Assembly (NCBI GenBank): GCA_008828725.1
Contig: MEHQ01002158.1
Span: 167,911-231,910 of the forward strand
Source: Saccharina japonica
Taxonomy: Eukaryota; Sar; Phaeophyceae; Laminariales; Laminariaceae
Direction: 5' to 3'
Length of the DNA stretch: 64,000 nucleotides
Positions 47,101-59,500 of this stretch are shown here, piece after piece. Each line of letters opens with the position of its first letter. The first letter of the stretch is position 1. Made by a program: the position numbers and the translations under genes. The notes beneath the pieces were generated by a model, which was not told the DNA's origin, searched no databases, and worked only from the letters and a program-made list of their open reading frames with translations.

Positions 47101-50026
47101 AAAAATGTGCTCGTAGATCATGCAGGTTATACGGCTCCCACCCGGCAACATGAGCTAGATCATACAGATCATACAGATCACGATTGCATATGCCCTGAAC
47201 GATCTAGATCATCAAGTAGGAATCGATGATCTATCTGTAGATGATCTTATCCGAGGTGCGAATACATGCCCACCGACGGTGTACTCTTCGGGTATGCACC
47301 ACCAAAAAAAAGGAGCTCCATGGCACCCCGGCATGCCGCGTTCACGACCCCACACCGTAACAACGAGAAAGACAGAGTTACGGAGTCTTACTTCTCCTGC
47401 TGCGTGTCGTATCTACGTAGATATATACAAAAATTTTCTCGAATGAACTCACCAGCCACCCGTCCGCCTCTATCACGAGGTCGGCTGCCTGTCGATACGT
47501 GACCTTCGCTTCGTACGCAGCGGCCGCCTGCTTCGTCGTCTTCAAAACGCGGATAGAGTTCGAGCACACATCGGAAGAGATCGACGCCGCCAGGCCTATC
47601 CCGGCGTTCCTCACGAGCATCCGCGCCATGGCCGTGGGCCTCCTCAGCTTCGCGTTGAGGTAGTTGAAGGTCAAGAACCAGGGGAAGTAGCCCACGGCTG
47701 TCGCCGCGGCCGCAGCCAGCGCTCCCTGGTAAAGGCAGCCAATATTGCCACCCCACACCTGTTCGGCGGCAAAAACAAAATCCCGCAAGAAGTATGATTG
47801 AATTGCAAGCAATAGGTTCGTACCTTTTATTTCTCGTGAGTTGTGTTTTTGTTGTTGCTACATCTTCTATTCATTATCTGGTGGTGGATTCGTGCTATAT
47901 GTATATATGACCCGAGCAGGTTTTGTATAGATAAATGGAAGAGACGGGGCGCCAAAAAAAACCTCGTCAAGAGTCGCCCACGATGGTGTCTGCTAGCCAG
48001 CTATTTCGGTGTCTGTTTTTTTTGTGTGTTTAGCCTGAAAAGAACCGGGGCTCTTTACCGCATTGGTGCGGAAACCGAGGGCGGTTATTCGCTGACGTAT
48101 GCAGGGAATTACGGAACTACTGCGATGGGCACTGGCCGTTCTCAGACCTCAGACCCCACATGAAGAAGAAGTGGATGATTACTAAAATTATAATAAAAGG
48201 CGGTGTAATCCAACCAGAGGAGTCCCCGCGTGCTTTCTGCCACTCGAAATCTGCGGAACCGACGCCATATAGAAATACGGGCACCATTTTTATCACAAGC
48301 AACGTACACCGCCTGCAAACTAGTTACCCACCTACTAGAGCATGTGGTCTACGTACATACGGCACTGTCGAGCTTATCCCACAACCTCGCTCGTCGCCCA
48401 GTTGAGCACACTGGTTTTCTATCGAATGTCTCCTACGAGTAGACAAGCGATGCCCGCGAGTCTATAAATCACTCTATTAATAGTTTAGGATAAAGACACC
48501 AGCAGCAAACACAGCGGCCAGTAGAAAATGCCAGTAAATTTCCTTGAGGAGTCAACTGAAAAACGCAGCAAACCGTGCAGGACACCTACGCCATGTACAA
48601 CACGTGCATACTACTCGTATACAAACTCAGTTTTTTATGCAGCGAGAAACAGGTGTACTCCCCCATTCTTCGTTTCTTACCTGGGAAAGGTTGAGGTTGT
48701 ATTCGACACTAACTTCGAGATAAACGCGTCGGATTACTCACACTCCTCTAAATTCCATCCTGGCTTTCTTAGTGCGCTTTAATCTCATTGTCTATGGGAC
48801 GATTAGACTACAAGAAGGTAGATAAGACTACGACACTCGTACAAGAAGATAAATAGGGGTATTTTGGCTTCTGTACTGGGGCTCGCTGTTCGCTGTATGC
48901 CCGCAGGCACATACACTCGTACGTATTAATACTATACGTATTATATGATACCACAAACAACAAACATCAGTAGCTGTGAGAAATAAAGGCATGCCCGATT
49001 TTTGTTTTTTTCTATTTAGCCGCTGCTCTTTGAGCGTCCACCCGCAGTGATCCCATACATGATATATGTCGAGACTGAATGACTAATCACTAATCGCCGC
49101 CGATTCATAGTCCGGCCAAAATTGACAACGTGCACACACATATACATACCTGGTGTACCTGGTACGTATATACTACAGTAGTAAGTAATATGATAAGAGA
49201 CAGACAACCAAACAAGAAGACAAGAAGACAGCAGCAACAGCGTGGTATCGTGATTGATCTCTCTCACCTTCGCCATCAACAGCGCGAACCCCTTGGAGCC
49301 CTCCACCTGCAGCACGGTCTTGCACGTGTCCAGCGGCGTCAGCATCATCCTCCACGCCCCGGCCAGCAGGCTCGCGAGCCACGTCGTGAACGCCACGGAC
49401 ATCGGCCAGGGCAGCGCGTCGCGCAGGGCCATGGCGCCCTCGTTCGCCGCGGCCATCCCGAACCGGGAGAGGGGGTTCGACACCAATGCGAAGGACACGC
49501 CCTGGTAGAAGCGCAACACGCCTCCCTGGCGATACAGCTCGGAGATCGCGGCCCCAAGCGACGCGCCGTAGCGGTACTGGTAGTTGATCACCGTCCGCAT
49601 CCACATGAGCATCAGAACTTGCAGCACGCCGGCCGCCGCTCCCGGGAGCCCCCCGCTCCCTGCCCTCGACAGGCATCTCCTCAAGACGCGTCTGACCTCG
49701 GGCCACGGCGAGCTACTACTCGTACTACTGCTGGTACTACTGTTAGTAGTATGGCTAACGCCAGAAGAAAATGGTGGCGGCTTCTCATTCGAAGCGGAGG
49801 ATGTCGAGGCGTCCGCTTTTGTTGATGTCTGCTTGCGAGCGAAAGCCCCGCCCGTGAGGCCCACGGCGAATCCGCCGGGTCGCAGGCCAGGGTGGTCATC
49901 GGCCCGAGCAAGAACCATTCCTGGGTGACTTGGCCCCAGGCGAGGGCTGCCCGCAATGCATGTACGGGGACCTTTCGCATATGCGCTGCCGGCAGTTCTA
50001 ACGCAACGTAAAGATTCCGAGTCCAT
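44167..50026 (-). CDS. Mitochondrial carrier family (SLC25-like) protein, 3 exons, 403 aa
   Basis: Exons in transcript order are 50026-49268 (253 codons), 47758-47453 (102) and 44313-44167 (48 plus TAG). All joins are phase 0: GCGAAG|gtgaga, gaacag|GTGTGG, GGCTG|gtgagt and cccag|GGCCTT. The joined protein has three carrier repeats. The second repeat has the canonical signature PLDTCK at residues 231-236. The first (MLMWMRTVINYQYRYGASLG) and third (SSDVCSNSIRVLKTTKQA) are degenerate at the proline. LYRQGGVLRFYQGVSFAL and LFGRGLSTRILANGLQSMVF match the helix-end motifs of the family. The N-terminal ~130 residues are low-complexity and Ser/Thr-rich and may include a targeting segment. The ATG at 50026 is the first in frame. 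Substrate cannot be read from sequence; NYQYRYG-type carriers are known in algae and plants as uncharacterised members. It is head-to-head with ALG11. Confidence 0.85.
44590..44876. repeat. Dispersed GGTATACCTT...GCATGC repeat
   Basis: Second member of the family at 38,607-38,945, within carrier-gene intron 2. Confidence 0.6.
44932..45015. mobile_element. ~85-bp MITE with CATAGTAAATAG ends
   Basis: Begins CCATAGTAAATAGTACC and ends GGTCCTATTTACTATGG. It is related to 12,755-12,848 and 32,295-32,388, and loosely to 56,230-56,320. It lies in carrier-gene intron 2. Confidence 0.65.
45305..45450 (+). repeat. TGACTATTAG-type 10-bp minisatellite
   Basis: About fourteen degenerate units of TGACTATTAG / TGACTATCAG / TGACTAATAG in carrier-gene intron 2. 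Confidence 0.85.
45667..45766 (-). repeat. Short-form C-tailed element, minus strand
   Basis: A G tract, then AACTCATTTGTTGCTTGCCT, TAGTCATTTGACCATTGA, diverging before a second G tract. Lies in carrier-gene intron 2. Confidence 0.6.
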
Positions 50027-50517
50027 TGAGGGACCCGTGTCGTTCCCTGCCGCTTCCAGCAGGCACCAATTGAGCGAGGGCGGTGGTGCCACCCCTGCGC
50101 TAGATCGTGGTTCGCTTAGCGCTTGACCGCAGAGGAATCGGAGCAACACCAGGGATATGCATAGCCTGCTGTTGTTCCTGCGCGTGCAATATGGAGGCGA
50201 TCACAACGAAGTCAGGGGATAGGCGAGTTTGCTACATACTAGAAGCAGACACTCACAATCAAAGCGCCGAATGGCAGAGCAAAGAGGCAACAAATATAGC
50301 TACGTAGGCACAATGTGCAAATGCATGCATGTACCTCTGGAGGTGCCGCACGTTGTACGTGGTAGGCGGCTTCATGTCATGTTCTCCCACGAGGAACGGA
50401 CCGAAGGCTTTCATAGTGAAGCAAGAGGCGTTTCGATAACGGGTCTAGAGAATGTTCTAAATTTCCCTGCGGGTTCAACTGCCGCTGTGCGCAGCCACCG
50501 TTCCCGAGGTGTGCGCA
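50027..50517. promoter_or_regulatory. Divergent intergenic region, carrier gene / ALG11
   Basis: 491 bp separate the two start codons, which point away from each other. Both promoters and 5' UTRs must lie here. I see no unambiguous core element. A bidirectional promoter is inferred. Confidence 0.35.
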
Positions 50518-53500
50518 ATGTCCCTCCTCAAGCTTGCTGCAGTTCTGAGTGCAGTATCGGTTCTGAGCGTGTTCTTGTCGTGGGCCTGGCTCAGGGCCCT
50601 CGCCTTCGCGAACCGACGTCGAACACGACGACTGCACAATGTCGCCGCAGGAGCGACTGTCATTGGATTTTTTCATCCGTTTTGCGCCGGGGGTGGCGGC
50701 GGCGAGCGAGTGCTATGGCGAGCGGTGCTTGCGCTGTCTAGCCTCAGCAAGGACTTGGGCAGACCCTTGCATGTTCTGATATACACCGGGGATCTCGACA
50801 AGTCTCCAGAAGACATTCTGTCGGGGGTGACCAGACAGTTCGACCTGTCTATCGATCCCGCCGCGTTGTCCGTGAGCTTTGTATACGTGCGTTGGCGAGG
50901 CTTGCTCGACCCAAACCACTACCCAGTGTTCACCATGCTGGCGCAGAGCGTGGCTTCCATGGTACTCGCGGCCGAGGCACTCTTCCGAGCTACCCCCGAC
51001 GTGTTCTTCGATACCACTGGGTTCGCGTTCTCGTTCCCGGTGGCCTGGCTAGCGGGGTGCTCGGTAGGGGCATACGTGCACTACCCGACGATCAGCATGG
51101 TGAGAGAAGAACAACCTTGAAATGAAGTGTTCGGCGGGAAGTTTCAGTTTTGAAGTTTTGCTGTTGAACCGTATATATGTGACACCTGACACCAACGTAG
51201 AAAACGAGCTCAATCCTTTTAGAACTGCAAAACTTATCCCACACTAATTCCAAGTAGTTTGTCCCCAAAACCGTGGGACCAGTTCTTAACCCTTATAGGA
51301 CTGGAGTCCCGTTTTGGGGACAAATCACTTAGAATTAGACTGGTTTGCCCCCAAAACGGGACTGCAGTTCTAAAAGGGTTAAGGGGTTAAGAAAGGCGAG
51401 TTGAGATTTGCAGGGAAATAATAAATTCGGGTTCCGTTACGAATACGTATAATACGATGTACATACATACTGGTATCAAAGTAGAACGTACGTACCCATT
51501 CTCAAACAGAAATCCAGCCTGGCCCGGCTTTCCTGTTTCTTATTACTCGTACGCTTATATATGTACGGTTAGTAGTAGGTGTCCTGCACCTGCCTGTCTG
51601 CCTGTCTGTGCTGTCTTGGTAGGCACAGCAGGCAGCAGGCAGTACCAGTGTGGACGGAAATGTAAGGACCGTTGGACCAAACGGTCCTTATATTTCCGTC
51701 CATATTGGTATACGGTATACAGTTGCAGTAATACACAGGTGTCCTGTACTATATACAGCACTGCTGAACTGCTGCATACCTCTCCGAACGGAAATATAAC
51801 GAACCTTTAAACATTAATATGAAGATTAAACGGTCCTTATATTTCTACCCAGGGCCGTATGTTGAAGAAGTTCCGTGGGTCTGTCCGACAACGTCACCGA
51901 ACCATCGGACTAATTTCCGACTGGGGTGTTGAAACCACGAGCTTTTTGGGGTCAAACTGAGCTGCTGCTGCTGCTGTTTGTTTTGCTGGAGGGACGCCCG
52001 TATGCCATCGTGCGCCTTCGATGCGCACCGTCACTGGAGGGGGGGGGGTGCGACAATAGACGACTCACTCTGTGCATTCGCGCGGTCTCGGAGCATGTGC
52101 CACATTGAACGTATATATGATACGTTCGTATGTAGCGAGACAGATAATAGTAGTACAGCAGTTTAGGCCCTACAGCAGTAGTACAGGACACCTACGTATT
52201 GATAATAAACAGGAAAGCTGGCCCAGGCTGGATTTCTTATTTGAGAGAGGGTGATTTCTACACTAATTTCAATATAACGACTCTCGAATTTCTTATTTTC
52301 CTCAAAATACCAGCCTGGCTTTCTTGTTTACCTGTTTTTTTATTAGGTGCCCTGTACTGCTGTATACCTGTAACCTTTACTTCGTATACGCAGTGCGTAT
52401 GATAACATCGATAGGAACGCCAGGCTTACTTTGTAGTGCATTGCTTACATCGACGTACATAAGAACACGAGGCTTACTTTGTAGTACATTACATACATCC
52501 ACGTCAGGCTTACTTTTGGGGTGACGCTTGAAAAATTTGGATTAAGAAATCGTGCTCAGCGGCGACTGCTACACTAAAACCCACTCTACACAAGAGTCTA
52601 CGCTCTGCTGCTGTGGGTTGGTCAAGGTCGGTGTGACCGTAGCCCGTTTAGGCACGCGGCTTATAAGGACTGCAGTCCCGCTGTGGGGACGAAACACTTG
52701 GAATTAGAGTCAGATTTTAGGTTTCTGTACACTGCACTATTAGTAAAAGGGGTTAATGTAAATCCTTGCTCGGAAGACGTAGGCGTTTTCTGCTGGCGGG
52801 CCGAACCTTGGCCGTAGTACAGCAGAGCACAGCAAAAGGATTGAGTCTCGCACAGCAGAAAATTACCGGAATTTTCTGCAAAAAGAGCGCGACGTGTGAA
52901 CCCTGCTGGTTGCCGCTCACTTTTGACTGTCGTTATCGGACCGTCGAGATATAGGCCTATATATATCAGGCAATGCGAGAAATCGCGCACGCTGATAATC
53001 GATCACAATAATAACCCCGCACATTCGCACGTGCCGTTGTTCCCCCCTGTCCTGTCCTGCCCTGTCCTGTCCTGTCCTATCCTGTCCTGTCCTGTCCTGT
53101 CCTGTCCTGTCCTGTCCTGTCCTGTCCTGTCCTGTCCTGTCCTGTCCTGTCCTGTCCTGTCCTGTCCTGTCCTGTCCTGTCCTGTCCTGTCCTGTCCTGT
53201 CCTGTCCTGTCCTGTCCTGTCCTGTCCTGTCCTGTCCTGTCCTGTCCTGTCCTGTCCTGTCCTGTCCTGTCCTGTCCTGTCCTGTCCTGTCCTGTCCTGT
53301 CCTGTCCTGTCCTGTCCTGTCCTGTCCTGTCCTGTCCTGTCCTGTCCTGTCCTGTCCTGTCCTGTCCTGTCCTGTCCTGTCCTGTCCTGTCCTGTCCTGT
53401 CCTGTCCTGTCCTGTCCTGTCCTGTCCTGTCCTGTCCTGTCCTGTCCTGTCCTGTCCTGTCCTGTCCTGTCCTGTCCTGTCCTGTCCTGTCCTGTCCTGT

Positions 53501-56500
53501 CCTGTCCTGTCCTGTCCTGTCCTGTCCTGTCCTGTCCTGTCCTGTCCTGTCCTGTCCTGTCCTGTCCTGTCCTGTCCTGTCCTGTCCTGTCCTGTCCTGT
53601 CCTGTCCTGTCCTGTCCTGTCCTGTCCTGTCCTGTCCTGTCCTGTCCTGTCCTGTCCTGTCCTGTCCTGTCCTGTCCTGTCCTGTCCTGTCCTGTCCTGT
53701 CCTGTCCTGTCCTGTCCTGTCCTGTCCTGTCCTGTCCTGTCCTGTCCTGTCCTGTCCTGTCCTGTCCTGTCCTGTCCTGTCCTGTCCTGTCCTGTCCTGT
53801 CCTGTCCTGTCCTGTCCTGTCCTGTCCTGTCCTGTCCTGTCCTGTCCTGTCCTGTCCTGTCCTGTCCTGTCCTGTCCTGTCCTGTCCTGTCCTGTCCTGT
53901 CCTGTCCTGTCCTGTCCTGTCCTGTCCTGTCCTGTCCTGTCCTGTCCTGTCCTGTCCTGTCCTGTCCTGTCCTGTCCTGTCCTGTCCTGTCCTGTCCTGT
54001 CCTGTCCTGTCCTGTCCTGTCCTGTCCTGTCCTGTCCTGTCCTGTCCTGTCCTGTCCTGTCCTGTCCTGTCCTGTCCTGTCCTGTCCTGTCCTGTCCTGT
54101 CCTGTCCTGTCCTGTCCTGTCCTGTCCTGTCCTGTCCTGTCCTGTCCTGTCCTGTCCTGTCCTGTCCTGTCCTGTCCTGTCCTGTCCTGTCCTGTCCTGT
54201 CCTGTCCTGTCNGATAAAGAGGAAAACCAGGAAAAAGTAAGAAAATTGAAATTCAATCAGGGGGCAAAAAAACAGGAACGCTTACAGCTTACAGTCAGTA
54301 GCAGCGTTCCGTTTGTACTCTTATTTATTTGCACTCTTGTCAGGGGCGTCCAGAAAAAAGAGAAAACGACACACCACACCCCCAGAGGTCGGAATAGAAA
54401 ACCGTTGCAACCGTTGTGATCACATGATGAAATAAGAAAATGGGGAAAAAATATATCCTTATTTTCAGTTTTTTTTCACTTGGTTTTAGTAACCCCCCCC
54501 CCCTTACGAACAAAAAATTCTGTGAGAAGCCGAAAAAAAAATATCGACCACCCTCGCTCTTGTAGGAAAAAAACACAGGAACATCAGGAAATAGAAACAA
54601 AATCAAGACAAATACGAGTACGAAGTATGTGAAAATTCAGGAAGTTTAGGACAAAGCGTTCTTCGAAAATAACTACCCTTTTATCGAATTATTTTTTCCT
54701 TTTTTTTTCTATTGGTTTTTGCCACGAACAAAAAAAGAAAAATGCATACGAAAAACGAAAAACAGTCAAAACAGCAAAACCAAAGAAACAAAACAAAAAT
54801 ATCAGGAAATTCAACAGCCTGCAAACGAACAGGACTGCTCACGCGCACGCGGCTTACAAGGACTGCAGTCCCGCTGTGGGGACGAAACACTTGGAATTAG
54901 AGTCAGATTTTAGGTTTCATGTACACTGCACTATTAGTAAAAGGGGTTTAATGAGAATGCTCGGAAGACGTAGGCGTTTTCTGCTGGCGGGCCGAACCTT
55001 GGCCGTAGTACAGCAGAGCACAGCAAAAGGATTGAGTCCTCGCACAGGCAAGAAAATTACCGGAATTTTCTGCAAAAAGAGCGCGACGTGTGAACCCTCG
55101 CTGGTTGCCGCTCACTTTTGACTGAGTCGTTATCGGATCCGTCGAGATATAGGCCTATATATATCAGGTCTAATTGCGAGAAATCGCGCTACGCTGATAA
55201 TCGATCACCTAATAATAACCCCGCACATTCGCCACGTGCCTTTGTTTCCCACTCCTGTTCCTGTCCTGTCCTGTCCTTCTGTTGTCCTGCTTTCTCTGTG
55301 TCTTTCCTGTATTACTGTCCCTTGTCCTGTCTGTCGGCTGTCTGCCCTCCTGTGTTCTCGTCTCATTTCGGCCTGTCCTGCGTCGGTCGTCTATCGTGTC
55401 TTGCTTGTCTCTGTCCTGTCCTGTCCTGTCCTGTCCTGTCCTGTCCTGTCCTGTCCTGTCCTGTCCTGTCCTGTCCTGTCCTGTCCTGTCCTGTCCTGTC
55501 CTGTCCTGTCCTGTCCTGTCCTGTCCTGTCCTGCCCTGCCCTGCCCTGCCCTGTCCTACCCTGTCCTGCCCGTCTCGACTCGACCGAAATGCAGGACATG
55601 CTGTCGCGCGTTCGGGACCAACGCCCCTCCCACAACAACGGATCGTGGATTGCCTCCAGCATGAGCGTGTCCCTGGCGAAGCTCCTCTACTACCACGTGT
55701 TTGCGTTCTTGTACGGGGTGGCGGGTGGCTTCGCCTCGAACGTCATGGTCAATTCCACGTGGACGAAAGGGCATATTTCCGCCCTGTGGAAGCGCTCGTC
55801 CCCTGCTGTCGTGTTCCCACCGTGCGACACGTCGGAGCTTGAGGTAACAACTCAAACGACTACCGGTACTACTGCTGTACGTATTTTTTTGTTGTTGTTA
55901 TCTCGAGTTCCCGGGAGATGATTTTGCAGGCGAAAAATCAGTAAAATCCTGCATTCCATACCGCTCCTGTAAAGTATATAACTATTTCTTACAAGCATTG
56001 TTCATTGCGTCCGGGACCACTGGATTGGTTTAGCTCCGGGCCCTTGGCATCGGAAAACTGCCATTTGCAGTAATTTTCGCCTAGGGGTAATATAGGGGTA
56101 TATTGCACTAATACGGGGGAAAATGAGTAACCATAACCAAATTCGGTGTCTCAACTTACGGGGATACCTGGTTTTTGGGTCCATCGTGAGTTTCCGATTT
56201 CTGCTTAGCCCTACTACTAATACTACGGGGGACCTATGGGTAAACAGGACCTAATAATAGATATATATATATATATTGTGGTTACCGTAGGTCCTACTTA
56301 CTATGGCCCCCCGCCAATACCCCCCCCCCCCCGTAACATGTATGATTAGGGAGGAACATATGTACAGTAGTGGACAAACACTGTTAGTGGATCTTCCTAA
56401 GGTAGCTAATTAGGCACTCTGATTGGCCAAGCAAACACTGACCACTGGCATAGGGTTCGGGTTAGGGTTAGGGTTCGATCTGAGGGTCAACATACTACTA

Positions 56501-59500
56501 CCAAGACTATACCCCCATTTTTAAGATCCACTATCACCCTTTGTCCACCCCTCCATATGTACGTATTATAGAAGTTCTCGTAACACAATATGGCGTGTCA
56601 GCAATAGGGGGGTACCCGGGGTTTGAGTCCATCGTGGATTCTGTTTTTTTTTCATGGCCCTTCGTAATAGCTGTTAATAGTTAATATGATCACGCCACCC
56701 TGTAGGCGTTGAGTCGTTGCACGTATACTTCGTATAGAACTTGAAAGTTTCAGGGCCTGTGTTACTTACATGTTGCCAGCCCTCTCATAAGAAAATACCC
56801 TATGTACAAGAATCTTAGACTGATATTTCCGGGGAAATCATAAATTCGGTATCATAGCGGTTATGCCGAAGCTAGTACGGAACATACCGTTTCTTAAAAG
56901 AGTAAAAACCGCGTCTTACGTTTGGGCCGGTACTTGCTTGTACCTCGTATAACCTTCCTGTGCAACAGTCAACCCTTTTGACCTGATTGTAGAGTGGCGG
57001 CCTGAAACAAACCACAAAGTTGGGTCTTCTGTACGTAGTGCGGTCTTGTCAAGCGTCTCGGGAGGAGCATGCAGCGATACAAGTATCATCGTGAAGTGTG
57101 TGTGTGTCTCACAGTTTCTTATGTTGAATTTTCTTATAATACATTTTCCTATATTAAATTTATGTTACAGTTTCTTATATTGCAGATCAGACTCACACCC
57201 TACGACCCCCCGGCAACCCGAGCTCCTTCGTTGAAACGATTCTGTATAACCCACGGCAAATTTTCCCTCAGAAGTCCAGTACCACTCGAAACTGAATGAA
57301 AGTCGACGTGGAAATCTCGGCACCCCCTTCCGCCCTCAAGCTATATTGTGTTCCCCTCACACGGGGGGGATGTACATCCTGCATGAGGACATATAAAACC
57401 CGTAAGTACGCGCGACCGAAGTATCACGCTCAGCTATTAATAGCAAAGATGAGTTTCGACGAAATCCTCGATCTCACAGCTGTTTTTTTTTTTTTTTTTA
57501 TTAAATATATGTACTTCGGGTATTTATAAAATTGAAAAAAAAACAACTGTGAGATCGAGGATTTCGTCGAAGCTCATCTTTTGTAAGCTGAGTGTGATAC
57601 TTCATATACAGTGATAAACAGTGGGTACCCCGATTTAAGAGCGTCCCGTGACAATGCCAAGCCAAAAACAAGCGCTCTTAACTATACATTACTCTTATCT
57701 GTAGTGGGCAGTATCTAGCTTTTAGTATAGGCGGGACATGCCGATTTGACCGCTCTTAAAATCCCAAATGCTCTTATCTTGGGGTTCTCTTAAATCGGGG
57801 TACCTACCCACTGTGTGTATATATATACCCGAGCCTCTACATTTTGCTGGCGATGGGACTTTCGTCCGCCATCTCGAAAGACAAAACCAAATGTCGGCAG
57901 CTTTTTGCGCAACAGCTTTGTTTTATGTATACAAAAGGACTTGTACATCAGGGACGGGTTTTCTTCTACCGCGGCTGATGTTAGTACAGTTTACGTTTAC
58001 GTTGTGATTTTTTCGGGCTTAAGAATCAATACATTACATCAAATCATCCATCGACGTGCAGTGATATTAAGAGTTACGGGTACGTCTCTTTTATCCGTCC
58101 TGGGACCCGGGTCTGGTCCCCCAAATTATGCCCCAAGGTGTGGTTTTACCAGCAGACAGACCACTGTTGTAGTGGAAACGCTCAGTGGTACAGACTTCCT
58201 TGGTGTACAGTAGAACCAGTTCTCTTTTTAATCGACGTTATGTTCGTATCACGCGCAGCTTGTTATGATAAGATGAGTTTCGACGAAATGCTTGAATCTC
58301 CCAGCCGAGGTTTTAGTGTGTTTGCACTTTGTTTTGTAAAGCGCGTGCAGCAGCTTTGACGTGATACACATCTACTACTCGCAGTCCTGCTGAAGGTTGG
58401 TAGTTACTGCCGCACATTTTTTTTTTTTTTCTGTGGTGGTCCATGTGCCAACAGCCTTAAGAATACAAGTAGCACAGCTCTCCGAGAAAAGCCCACCCCA
58501 CGAGTATGCACCAATTCGTGCTGTTTTTAGTTAGATTTTAGTGGTTTACCGTGCGGGTGACCGGGTTTATAGTAGCTTGGTGCCCAATATGCGCTGCTTA
58601 TGCCGCCCCTGTGCGTCTGCGCAAACCGAGACCCCGCTGCGGGCGTTGGGTTACGAGTAGGCGCATTTTGCGCAGATAACAGGGGGGAGCGGCGTGGCGG
58701 CGCGTGACCTTCGGTTACCGCGTGAACTCGGCGCTGCCACCGAATACTCGTACATACGTCTTCTTTTGTTCGCTCTAACGATCATTCCATTGCCCTAAAC
58801 TGGGGAGTAGACGCGTGCCACGATGGAGGTACTGCTGTACCTGTTTTTTTTTTTTTTTTTGGCTGAAAAGGTTTCGGAACGATCTATTAATTAAAGGCAA
58901 CATCGTCGGAAATTCACTCCTTCTCGTGTTGCAATGTGTTTCATTGTATAGTTAACTAAGCCATGGGATTGTTCATCGGATGGCACTTTTCATTTTCCTC
59001 CAAAATCATTTTTTGACTTACTGTTAGTATAGAGCTCCTCAAGTGACCACCCTCAGAAGGCAAAATCTTATTAAAATGGTGCGCCTTTACCGTACGTAGC
59101 ATGCGGCAGTACTTTCTCCCCGAGCGTATCTAAAATTTTTCTTCCTCGCGCGTGGTGTGTGCGCGGCTTGCTCAAAAGCCCCCGATATATCCCCGGGTGG
59201 GCCGCCGCCGCCGCCGCCAACAAACTCATCGGTTATGCCGACCTTTTCTTGCTCGCTTGGTTTGTTTTTTGCTCGCGCCGTGCAGAAACTTCCGATCAAG
59301 GAACCGCGCGAGCGCTGCGCCCTGTCCGTCGGACAGTTCAGACCGGAGAAGGACCACGCGATGCAAGTCCAAGCGCTGGCGGAGCTGAGGAAACTCTCGA
59401 ACACGCGCAAGTCGTCAGGCAGCGACACACCCAACGGCCTCCGCTACACGTCTTTCGACGACGTGCGGCTGGTGATTCTGGGCAGCTGTCGGAACGACGA

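Larger units (their letters stand above)
51100..52651. other. ALG11 intron 1, left part: MITE-rich
   Basis: No exon is seen. It holds an AACCCTT-type MITE (51,286-51,382), an inverted-repeat element whose arms read GGACGGAAATGTAAGGACCG at 51,652 and its near reverse complement by 51,707, part of another (51,780-51,850), and a ~177-bp element at 52,181-52,357. Confidence 0.55.
55844..59285. other. ALG11 intron 2: repeats only
   Basis: No exon is supported in these 3.4 kb. It contains a CATAGTAAA-type MITE relic (56,230-56,320), telomere-like repeats (56,451-56,477), a hairpin element (57,419-57,602), a TIR element (57,619-57,813), a solo half-hairpin (58,246-58,304) and a GGCTGAA...GCATGC dispersed repeat (58,852-59,106). 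Confidence 0.6.

Noticed and set aside
49016..50149. The 377-codon minus-strand ORF taken as a complete gene
   Set aside because: It reads through a clear donor at 49,267 and starts at GTG. Only 50,026-49,268 is exon; the rest is intron.
52896..54419. 507-codon plus-strand ORF (LSCPV repeats) and a 417-codon minus-strand partner
   Set aside because: Both are translations of the CCTGT satellite, which has no stop in any frame. They lie in an ALG11 intron and contain an N.
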